DNA of 34,857 bases, taken from NCBI GenBank assembly GCA_048635425.1, contig JAIVYN010000007.1:1-34857 (forward strand), given 5' to 3'. The position numbers and the translations under genes are program-made. Under the pieces are notes generated by a model. The model was not told the origin of the DNA, ran no database searches, and was given only the letters and a program-made list of their open reading frames with translations. Positions 23,293-30,363 of the stretch are shown one piece after another. This DNA comes from NIOZ-UU13 sp048635425 (GTDB taxonomy: Bacteria; Planctomycetota; Phycisphaerae; Sedimentisphaerales; Anaerobacaceae). How positions within the stretch are numbered: the stretch's first letter is position 1; each line of letters begins with the position of its first letter.

Positions 23293-23310
23293 ACGCAATA
23301 CGAGAGAGGA
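23293..23310 (+). repeat. ACGAGAT-type heptad repeat before the HIT gene
   Basis: ACGCAAT-ACGAGAG-AGGA, 4 nt before ATG 23315; it begins like the rpsC copy (acgcaatacgag). Confidence 0.55.
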
Positions 23311-23314
23311 TAGA

Positions 23315-23731
23315 ATGAGCGCGGATGATTGCCTTTTTTGTAAAATGGTAGCCGGGCAGATTCCGGTTACGAAGATTTACGAAGACGAAGTTGTCCTTGC
23401 TTTTTTGGACATTGGCCCCATAAGTGATGGCCATACTTTGGTGATACCGAAGCAGCACTTTGAAAAGTTACATGATTGTCCGTCTGAGTTTTTAGGCCTG
23501 GTTGGTTCTCGGCTGGGCAAAATCGCCGGAGCTGTAACTGCCGCGATGAATTCCGACGGCTATAATGTGTTATGCAATAATGGCAGGGCGGCCGGCCAGC
23601 ATATTGAGCATTTGCATTTTCATATAATCCCTCGCAATACCGGCGATGGCCTATTTGGCCAGTGGCCGGCTTACGAGTATGAGCAGGGAAAAATCGAAGT
23701 AATAGCCGAGAAGATTCGAAAAAATTTGTAA
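23315..23731 (+). CDS. HIT-family protein (Hint/protein kinase C inhibitor-like nucleotide hydrolase)
   Basis: 138-aa member of the histidine-triad superfamily, whose members hydrolyse nucleoside phosphoramidates or dinucleoside polyphosphates. The triad HLHFHIIPR is at residues 99-107, with His101 the expected nucleophile. The N-terminal CLFCKMVAGQIPVTKIYEDEVVLAFLDIGPISDGHTLVIPKQHF block is typical. Cys6/Cys9 may contribute to a zinc site, as in some bacterial HIT proteins. It shares the heptad leader of the ribosomal genes, suggesting it belongs to the native chromosome rather than the accessory segment. The physiological substrate is unknown. Confidence 0.9.
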   Translation: MSADDCLFCKMVAGQIPVTKIYEDEVVLAFLDIGPISDGHTLVIPKQHFEKLHDCPSEFLGLVGSRLGKIAGAVTAAMNSDGYNVLCNNGRAAGQHIEHLHFHIIPRNTGDGLFGQWPAYEYEQGKIEVIAEKIRKNL

Positions 23732-23747
23732 TTTGTTTTTGTTCTTC

Positions 23748-23776
23748 TTGAATAAAAATTTTTTTTGCAGTATATA
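23748..23776 (+). promoter_or_regulatory. Promoter of the initiator tRNA
   Basis: TTGAAT (23748-23753), exactly 17 nt, then TATATA (23771-23776). The tRNA 5' end is at 23789, leaving a short leader of about 6 nt. Confidence 0.6.
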
Positions 23777-23788
23777 TATGTTAATGAT

Positions 23789-23862
23789 CGCGGGGTAGAG
23801 CAGTCTGGTAGCTCGTCGGGCCCATAACCCGGAGGTCGCAGGTTCGAATCCTGTCCCCGCTA
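23789..23862 (+). tRNA. Initiator tRNA-fMet (CAT)
   Basis: Complete cloverleaf of 74 nt without encoded CCA. Anticodon CAT at 23823-23825. Initiator hallmarks: a non-Watson-Crick first pair (C1 with T72, 23789/23861), the A11-T24 D-stem pair and three G-C pairs (GGG/CCC) in the anticodon stem. Close to E. coli tRNA-fMet, but the pair is C1-U72 rather than C1-A72, and position 33 (23822) is C where bacterial tRNAs have U. Confidence 0.93.
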
Positions 23863-24052
23863 TTAACCCGTAGGGTACAAAAACTCATATCTGGGTAGAA
23901 TTGGGGTGAGTAGCCAGTTGTCCCTCCTGAAAATTCCGTACTTGTTTATTTACAAGGGTTTACGTACAATCGCCGGATCACGATAACCGCCGACTTTTAG
24001 GTTATCGGTTCAGTTGCTTGTGGCAAGGACGAGCGGTGTTTGTTTGGGATTG
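23863..24052 (+). other. Hairpin-rich junction next to the tRNA, possible mobile-element border
   Basis: No gene is seen. It contains cttgt/acaag and gtac repeats (23930-23970) and a perfect 8-bp hairpin, cgataacc (23981-23988) with ggttatcg (24000-24007). On the - strand a PQQ-propeller gene stops abruptly at 24053 where this DNA begins. A short frame on the - strand ending at 24010 has no recognisable homology. The position beside a tRNA and the interrupted gene suggest a past insertion or recombination; there is no integrase in the window. Confidence 0.4.
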
Positions 24053-24232
24053 TCAAACTTGCCCAGGGCCAAACTCAACCGGGTGATTCTGGCCTTCGGC
24101 GGCAAGACCAGAACTGTTCGGCCCACGAAACTGCGGCCAGATCAGATCATCTGCTTCTGTCGTGTTGGTTGAATGGATAATCAAGAGTGCGATAATCAGT
24201 ACTATTCGAATAAAGTATCGATACTCTGTCAT
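24053..24232 (-). pseudogene. Truncated PQQ-like beta-propeller gene (N-terminal stump)
   Basis: 59 codons: a signal peptide (MTEYRYFIRIVLIIALLI..., to about residue 26) followed by DDLIWPQFRGPNSSGLAAEGQNHPVEFGPGQV, then TGA. The WPQFRGP opening is the normal mature start of planctomycete PQQ-like propeller proteins, as in the intact protein at 30364 (WPRFRGP). The family then runs for ~400 residues, none of which is present in any frame downstream. Its ATG overlaps the TGA of the CotH gene (ATGA), so it was the second gene of a CotH operon. Confidence 0.75.
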
Positions 24233-27200
24233 TTGAAGCCCTGTTCCGGAGTGAATATGGGGGTGCTTACAAACTGGGCGTCAATCCAGGCAGCTCGCCT
24301 TGCCAGCCAATCCTTAAGATGGTCTATCTCCCCTTGAAAACTGCCAAAACGAGGCGGGGCGTTGCGCCATCTATTAAAGTTCCGGACCTGTGCCTCCTTC
24401 AGCTCGTTGGCCATCGAGTCTATGAGTGTGTTGATATTTTCGGTGCTAAAGTGTCCTCGCCTCAATTCAAACCACCGATCGATATACTTCTGCCAGAAAT
24501 CAGGGTCCTCAAAAAGTCGATCCCACCAGATGTAATTCAGATAATCGGTCCCATCTCCGGTTCCGTGCCAACTCTCTGGATTGTTGTCGCGACCATCGGT
24601 AGAATCGAGTGAACGATCAAAGTCCCAGAGTGGTCCCATTTCGAGTTTGCCGTTACGTGTTTTATGCAGGTGTGTACTTAGGCGAAGAGCGTCCACATTC
24701 ATGGCAAGCATATTTAGCAGGTTGTGGTCTATGAAAGATGCTACATTGATGAATCGGGCATAACCAATCTGGGGGTCCGTAAAATTTGTCCCGTAGAGAG
24801 CATCTTCAAAATCGTCCAGATAGCCTCTGATCCATGCTGACTGTGCCGCAGTGATTTCAACCTCTTTGGGGTTCACGTAACACAGTGTCCCGTCGCCATA
24901 TGTTGGGTTTCCTCTGGAAGTACGAAAGCCTGAGTCACCTGAGTCAGGCCTGTCGATTTTCAGCATGTACCCACCTGTGATCTTAGGCTCAGTACTGTCC
25001 CATGGCTTGAGCTTTTCCACATTAACGCGTTCATCGCCTCGCTTGATCTTCTCCATGAATATATAGATCCCGACATAATCATCCGATGATACCTTGCCGC
25101 TACCTGTGTTAAGGTACATCTCGACAAATCGGGTGCGAACCGCATACCTTCCGATCTGATTACTCAATTCAAACATGAAGGCATTATTAATGAGGGCACG
25201 ATCAAAGTTGTAAGGAGCATATAATATCCAATCGGATTCGGCAGGTAAGCCGAAAATTGAAACATCTTTATCCTGATCATCTTCATCCCATACTTCGAAA
25301 CCGTACGAACGCTTGGGTGCCCCCGCCGTACTTCTGCCGCGAGTCTTGATCCCACCCCGCCCGGCAAAATCAGCCGGGTTGGTAATGTGCGCGCGACCAT
25401 CCACATCAGTATCAATGAAAACAGAAGAGACCCTTTTGTAAACTCCATAGATTATACTCTGGCGATTCGTATCAACTATGACAATCGGCAGGTCGGAACT
25501 GAAGCTCTGAACATCATTAGCCAAGGCGATGTAAGTATGGCTGACCACAGGGCCTGGTGCCTTTCCAGTCTCATATACGCGGGCCTGTACCTCGACTGTA
25601 TTGCTGATTGAGACAGGACCGGTATATCGTCTTGATTCTTCTGTTGGCTTTGTTCCATCGAGTGTATAGCGGATTTGGGCACCGGCAGCAGGGCCAGTTA
25701 ATCTTAGGGAGAAAGAATTTGTAAACGTACCCCCCAGATGGGAAAACTGCGGACTCTCAGAAATGCCGGAGTAACCTTGCGTATTAGCCTTACCTGGCGT
25801 GGGATTAGTAAAAAACTGTTTCTCATTCGCATAGAAACCGTAGGATATATCCTCCTCCTGCGGTGGATAACCGTATTTGTCTTTATCGTACCTGTATTCT
25901 TTATAGTCGTGCGCTATTTCTCCATTCGGATTCACCAGAGCCAGATATTCCCCCTCTCCATCCAGTTTGAAGTTAGTGTGATAACGGCCGTAATCATCCT
26001 GATATGGAAAATTTTCAGGGTGATCAACCTCTTCAATACCCGAGGCATAGACAACCAAGTAGCTATCGGGTTCCAGAGACACATCGGGAAAAGACCACTT
26101 GTTCAATTCACTATCTTCATCCGTCAGGTTCCAACCTTTCAGATTTATCGATTCCTGACCGGTATTATAAATCTCAATCCAGTCCGAAAAGACTTCTTTA
26201 CCTTCGACATTAGTGAGATATGTACCTTCGTTGATCGCCATGATCTCGTTAATCAGTAGCGCAGAGTCCGGAAGTTGAGCATACGTTCCACCATTGGTAA
26301 CTATCCGGCTTTTATGAATTTGGACCATCTTACTTGGGGGTCTGATCCAGTTACCTACAATATTAAACTCCACTGTATGAATCCCCGGGATAAGGTTTTT
26401 CACTAAGTCGCCACTGTCCTGCCAGGTTCCACCGTCCAGCCGCCACTGTGCGCCGTCAGCAAGGGCTTGCGGCGGAGAGATAATTACCCGAAGGGAACCG
26501 GTCCAATCCTCTTGCCAGTTTTCTGCTAAAAGGGCAAAATCAACCAGATTGACACCATCATTACCCGCCAGATCGGCACAGCCGAGGGGGTAATCCGAGC
26601 AGCCTGGAGGGTCCAACCATTGCTCGACAAAAGCCACCAAGTCAGAAAAATTGACTTTGCAGTCCCCGGACAAATCACTTAGCGGACAATCCGGCTCAAC
26701 AACCATAATGATTATGAAATCATTGCCCTCTTGACCACGTTCATCCCAGACCTGAAGCTGTAGTTCATAGACACCGGGCTCAGGAAATAAGACCTGTGCA
26801 TTTCGTTCTGTTTGGGTACCCATAAAATCGGCGCTCGATTGGCCCAGAGATGACCAGAGAATTGTTAAATAATCTGGATTGGTCTGGCTTAGGTTACATG
26901 GATCATCATCATAAATAGTAGGATATAACGGTACGATAGTGTTTCCAACACCCTTCCAGGTGATTGTCTGTTCATCACCAGCATCAACATCGGGAGGCAA
27001 TCCACCAGCCGGGCTTCCCAATAGTTCAACTTCGGCAATCTGCATACTATTCACAGATCCACCTACTGGGCCTCGAATGGCCGTGAATAAGAGTTGATAG
27101 TGAACGTACGCCGTTTTATTGTGGAACGTAATCGGGGTTGTGTTCTTGGTAAACCGCGGCCACGCCGCCCCTTGCATGAAATCGACGATATTGCCACTGG

Positions 27201-27567
27201 CAATCAACGTATACGGCCCATCTATGCTCTCATTAGAACCAGAAAGTTCAAATGCAATCGGGTCACGACCCGGAGCGTCATTCGCTGTTGTGAAAGTCAA
27301 GCCAGTGACGATACTACCACCGATAGATGTTGTAACCTTCAAACCAGTGGGACCCACATCGGGATTAAAATCTCCTTTGAAATGCAGATATTTCGTCCTC
27401 GTGTCATCATCGATTGCCAAGGAAGGTGCTTCATTGGCAGGCCAATCGCCATCGTTTGGAACACCCTTTATGGTATCCCCTGGTTTGGTGATATCATCCG
27501 CCTGTGTCATTCCGCTCCATAGCAAGGTAGACACAAATACAACTATAACTAACAATTTTCTGTACAT
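24229..27567 (-). CDS. Secreted multidomain CotH-family protein with internal dockerin-like region
   Basis: 1112 aa. Order: signal peptide (1-24, MYRKLLVIVVFVSTLLWSG); discoidin-like domain (25-186); PKD-like segment (190-290); dockerin-type EF-hand pair (294-354, DLSGDCKVNFSDLVAF and DLAGNDGVNLVDFALL); PEGA-like strand region (356-432); lamin-tail domain (436-560, LINEIMAIN...DWIEIYNTG); chitobiase-C-like domain (607-682, IRYTLDGTKPT); CotH domain (690-1095, GIKTRGRSTAG..., YVGIYIFMEKIKRGDERV, LWDFDRSLDS). CotH of Bacillus is a spore-coat protein kinase, and the extracellular role here is unknown. The base composition and lack of heptads set it apart from the ribosomal cluster. Discoidin and PEGA assignments are by pattern and less sure than CotH, dockerin-like and lamin-tail. 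Confidence 0.88.
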   Translation of the reverse strand: MYRKLLVIVVFVSTLLWSGMTQADDITKPGDTIKGVPNDGDWPANEAPSLAIDDDTRTKYLHFKGDFNPDVGPTGLKVTTSIGGSIVTGLTFTTANDAPGRDPIAFELSGSNESIDGPYTLIASGNIVDFMQGAAWPRFTKNTTPITFHNKTAYVHYQLLFTAIRGPVGGSVNSMQIAEVELLGSPAGGLPPDVDAGDEQTITWKGVGNTIVPLYPTIYDDDPCNLSQTNPDYLTILWSSLGQSSADFMGTQTERNAQVLFPEPGVYELQLQVWDERGQEGNDFIIIMVVEPDCPLSDLSGDCKVNFSDLVAFVEQWLDPPGCSDYPLGCADLAGNDGVNLVDFALLAENWQEDWTGSLRVIISPPQALADGAQWRLDGGTWQDSGDLVKNLIPGIHTVEFNIVGNWIRPPSKMVQIHKSRIVTNGGTYAQLPDSALLINEIMAINEGTYLTNVEGKEVFSDWIEIYNTGQESINLKGWNLTDEDSELNKWSFPDVSLEPDSYLVVYASGIEEVDHPENFPYQDDYGRYHTNFKLDGEGEYLALVNPNGEIAHDYKEYRYDKDKYGYPPQEEDISYGFYANEKQFFTNPTPGKANTQGYSGISESPQFSHLGGTFTNSFSLRLTGPAAGAQIRYTLDGTKPTEESRRYTGPVSISNTVEVQARVYETGKAPGPVVSHTYIALANDVQSFSSDLPIVIVDTNRQSIIYGVYKRVSSVFIDTDVDGRAHITNPADFAGRGGIKTRGRSTAGAPKRSYGFEVWDEDDQDKDVSIFGLPAESDWILYAPYNFDRALINNAFMFELSNQIGRYAVRTRFVEMYLNTGSGKVSSDDYVGIYIFMEKIKRGDERVNVEKLKPWDSTEPKITGGYMLKIDRPDSGDSGFRTSRGNPTYGDGTLCYVNPKEVEITAAQSAWIRGYLDDFEDALYGTNFTDPQIGYARFINVASFIDHNLLNMLAMNVDALRLSTHLHKTRNGKLEMGPLWDFDRSLDSTDGRDNNPESWHGTGDGTDYLNYIWWDRLFEDPDFWQKYIDRWFELRRGHFSTENINTLIDSMANELKEAQVRNFNRWRNAPPRFGSFQGEIDHLKDWLARRAAWIDAQFVSTPIFTPEQGFK

Positions 27568-27632
27568 AATAATCCTGCTTAAAAAAATAAATATAGTATG
27601 TTAATTGAGATGTAAAATATCTTCGCTGGGAA

Positions 27633-27717
27633 GCACCTGTACCCGCATTACTGCACCCGTCTCTGCGTTACTCCCGTTCTTGCTTTCGCAAGAAAGCACG
27701 GGAGTGCAGGCAGGTGC
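27633..27717. repeat. Nested inverted repeat upstream of the CotH gene
   Basis: Outer pair gcacctg (27633-27639) with caggtgc (27711-27717); inner pair actcccgt (27670-27677) with acgggagt (27698-27705); centre ttcttgc/gcaagaa. It lies ~65-150 nt upstream of the CotH start codon. It may be a dispersed element or a regulatory cruciform. Confidence 0.45.
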
Positions 27718-28218
27718 GAGCACAAAGTTTCTGCTACAACTTCTTACCTCAACGTAATAAACCATCCTTTATCGGGAAAACTATAAGAATTGCGCCCGCT
27801 GGATGACCTCCAAGCAACAAATGCCTGATTGCACGGGTACAAGCTAAGCTTAACTAATGTTATTTATACCAAATTATCCACCTTCCCGTCAAGGGAAATC
27901 CCTTAATAATACACTGGTAAGCACACTTCTTACGGTTCTTATGACGCACCATATATTTGTTATGAGAGTACCAGACCGCCAGAAACTTTTAGACCGCTCC
28001 CACTATCCAATCAGAGCGCACGAGCCGCCCCCCAAGCACCCCCGCCCCGAAATAGCCCCATTTTCGCGAGTTGACCGCTACAACCGTTGTACAGCTCGAC
28101 AACCCGTTATCTGTCAATTCGGCAAAAATCCAATGTCGTAAGTCCTGTAAAATCAGTGCTTTATAAAAATCTCAAAAATTGGTAACGTTTTTCAATGTCC
28201 TTTTTTGATGCCGCATAT

Positions 28219-28252
28219 AAAAAGGGCTGGCAGTGTCTCAAACTGTCAGCCC
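28219..28252 (-). terminator. Intrinsic terminator oriented for the - strand
   Basis: Stem gggctggcagt (28224-28234) with actgtcagccc (28242-28252), one mismatch. On the - strand it is followed by TTTTTATA. No - strand gene lies immediately upstream of it (28253-28489), so it is orphaned. Confidence 0.6.
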
Positions 28253-28489
28253 ACTTCACCTTCCATAAAATAACAGAACTTTTTGGCTATTATGTGTGCG
28301 TATGTGTATACTAATATGCACAATGTGGCAGGGGGTAGATCTTTTATCTGCTGCTTTACACGGGAGTCAGGGCCTGCACTTGGTTAGGCTCCAAGCACCG
28401 GCCTGAACGGTTCGCGGATGTGCGAAAAAAGTAAGTGCGGCTGTTACGGCGCTCCTTAACACGGATGACCAATGTATGGGAGATCAAAG

Positions 28490-30196
28490 ATGAAGGTTAG
28501 TGCCCGAAAATCATGCATCATTCTCATCGTCATCGTTGCGTTGAGCCATCCCCGGCAGGGGGTGCGGGCCTGCGACACCTGGGTGGCATTGCCGGACGCA
28601 ACCTCGAGTGGCTGCACCTTGCTGGGCAAGAACAGCGACAGGACGAACTTCGACTGCCAGCCGCTGTTTCTCCATCCCCGCGTCCAGTGGCCGGCAGGAT
28701 CCCAGATCGATCTCGGCCGAATCACCATCCCCCAGGTGGAAGAAACTTTTGCCACACTGGGTTCGAGCCCTTACTGGTGCTGGGGGTATGAGGAAGGCAT
28801 TAATGAACACGGCGTGGCCATCGGTAACGAAGGGATCCGCAACAAGGTGTTTACAGAGCTTTTGGCAGCCCAGGCAAGAGGCGAGGAACCGGCTCCGGGG
28901 CCCACGGGCATGGACCTGATCCGGCTGGGCCTGGAGCGGGGCAAGACCGCCAGGGAAGCGCTTGATGCCATCACCCGCCTGGTGGAGCAATATGGACAGT
29001 TCGGTTCCGGACTTCCCTCCTTGCCGGCGGCCCTGGGTGGGTATGATAACTCTTATATCATTGCTGATTCGAGGGAAGCCTGGGTTCTTGAAACCGCAGG
29101 AAATCACTGGGTTGCCAGAAGGATCTCCCAGGGTACCACCTCCATCTCCAACACCCTCAGCATTGAAAGGGACTTTGATCTCACCTCCGAGGGGCTGGTG
29201 AACTATGCGGTAAAAAAGGGATGGTGGCCTTCGGACAAGGCCATGGCCTTTGATTTTACAAAAGCCTACTTGGACGATTCTCCCACAGGGAGCGGACAGC
29301 GCATGCTTTCTCTGCCCAGGGCCCGGTGCTCGAGCGCCCTGCTTTCGGACAAGCAGGGCAATATCACCCTACGGTGGATGATGGGTATTGCCCGGGACCG
29401 CACCTCCGAGCCCACCATCGACCGGGACAACACGGCCAGCTCCTGCGTGGCGGTCCTGCCCACAGGCGATGACCGCATCCCGGTTTTCTGGTGGTGTCCC
29501 TCGGTTCCCAGCAATAGCTGCTACATTCCTTTTTTCGTGCATGGAAAGGAGCTGCCCAAGTGGGTCTCTCAGGCAGGCACGTTCGGAAGAAAAATAACAC
29601 CCCCGAGCCAAGCCGTGCCGGATCAGTTCTCTGAAGATTCATTCTGGTGGCGTTTCCGTGATCTGAGCGATAAAGTGCGGGCGAATTACAGCAAGCGGAA
29701 CGCGGTAGTCAGAGCGGCGTTTGATCCGCTTGAAAAGGAATTCGAAGCCGAATTGCCCGGAGTCACGGGCCGGGCCTTGAGCCTGCGGAAGCAGGGCCGG
29801 ATGGATGAGGCGGCCGGCGTTCTCGATGCCTTTACTGCCGCCTGTTTCAGCCAGGTGTTGAAAAAGGTGGATGCCCTGCGCCGGAGATTCGAGGAAGAAG
29901 TGGTTGAGGTGCCTGAAAAGTACAAGCCCTATGTGGGTAAATATCTCGCCAACTTCGGCCCCTTCAAGGATGTGGAATATACCGTGTTAATGCAGAACGA
30001 CCGCCTGGCTGTGGATGTGCCGGGTCAGAGGATCTATGAGCTCAAGGATCCGGATACCGAGGGCAAGTGGTATTTCGTGCTGACCGACCAGATCGCCGTG
30101 TCTTTTGATCGAAATGATTCCAACCAGGTGAACGGAATGAGCCTGTACCAGGCAGGCTTCACTTTTACGCTGCCTCGTATTGCAGACAAGGAATAA
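28490..30196 (+). CDS. Secreted C69/secernin-like NTN hydrolase with C-terminal lipocalin-like domain
   Basis: 568 aa. A hydrophobic signal (residues ~8-19) ends at ACDTW; Cys28 is the likely autoprocessed N-terminal nucleophile, as in C69 dipeptidases and related acyltransferases. Following family motifs: GCTLLGKNSDR, YWCWGYEEGINEHGVAIGNE, LGGYDNSYIIADSREAWVLET and ISNTLSI. The last ~90 residues (YKPYVGKYLANFGPFKD...) form a separate beta-rich domain like those at the end of some serine hydrolases. ATG 28490 has gggag 7 nt upstream; ATG 28472 would add six residues. GC-rich codons differ from the ribosomal genes and the CotH gene, suggesting transfer. It probably cleaves peptides or amides outside the cytoplasm; the substrate is unknown. 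Confidence 0.85.
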   Translation: MKVSARKSCIILIVIVALSHPRQGVRACDTWVALPDATSSGCTLLGKNSDRTNFDCQPLFLHPRVQWPAGSQIDLGRITIPQVEETFATLGSSPYWCWGYEEGINEHGVAIGNEGIRNKVFTELLAAQARGEEPAPGPTGMDLIRLGLERGKTAREALDAITRLVEQYGQFGSGLPSLPAALGGYDNSYIIADSREAWVLETAGNHWVARRISQGTTSISNTLSIERDFDLTSEGLVNYAVKKGWWPSDKAMAFDFTKAYLDDSPTGSGQRMLSLPRARCSSALLSDKQGNITLRWMMGIARDRTSEPTIDRDNTASSCVAVLPTGDDRIPVFWWCPSVPSNSCYIPFFVHGKELPKWVSQAGTFGRKITPPSQAVPDQFSEDSFWWRFRDLSDKVRANYSKRNAVVRAAFDPLEKEFEAELPGVTGRALSLRKQGRMDEAAGVLDAFTAACFSQVLKKVDALRRRFEEEVVEVPEKYKPYVGKYLANFGPFKDVEYTVLMQNDRLAVDVPGQRIYELKDPDTEGKWYFVLTDQIAVSFDRNDSNQVNGMSLYQAGFTFTLPRIADKE

Positions 30197-30229
30197 ACGG
30201 GGAGGAATATCGGTCGGACCAGATGGAGA

Positions 30230-30263
30230 AAGGCCTGGTGATTCACGGTCTGCATCAGGCCTT
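30230..30263 (+). repeat. Hairpin between the C69 and PQQ genes
   Basis: aaggcctggtg (30230-30240) pairs with catcaggcctt (30253-30263), one G-U, 12-nt loop, and no T-run. It may stabilise the C69 mRNA 3' end; it is not a standard terminator. Confidence 0.4.
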
Positions 30264-30363
30264 CCGCCATGAATGGATTGGACAGATAATCACCTCTGAC
30301 GTTGGAAATGAAATTTCCTATTAGTAACATTGCAAGCACGTACTTTTATTGGGAGTCATGAGT

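Larger units (their letters stand above)
27568..28489. other. 922-nt divergent spacer without a convincing gene
   Basis: Lies between the divergent CotH and C69 genes. It has a cruciform repeat (27633-27717), a 94-codon frame at 27857-28141 with no recognisable features, a small palindrome tacaac-c-gttgta (28079-28091) that could be an operator, and a terminator oriented for the - strand (28219-28252). A cttgg/ccaag hairpin lies near 28379-28399. No promoter is convincing on either strand. Confidence 0.5.

Noticed and set aside
24010..24141. - strand frame ending in KFDNPKQTPLVLATSN
   Set aside because: It overlaps the PQQ stump in another frame, has no start codon after the preceding stop, and could not be assigned; kept only as part of the junction description.
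25148..25157. A second CTTCCGATCT like the adapter at base 1
   Set aside because: It lies inside the CotH domain and encodes part of NQIGRYAVRTRF, which fits the family, so it is genuine sequence and shows the 10-mer can occur by chance.
27857..28141. 94-codon frame in the CotH-C69 spacer
   Set aside because: Composition is unlike a protein (Pro/Arg/His-rich), no ribosome-binding site and no family resemblance.
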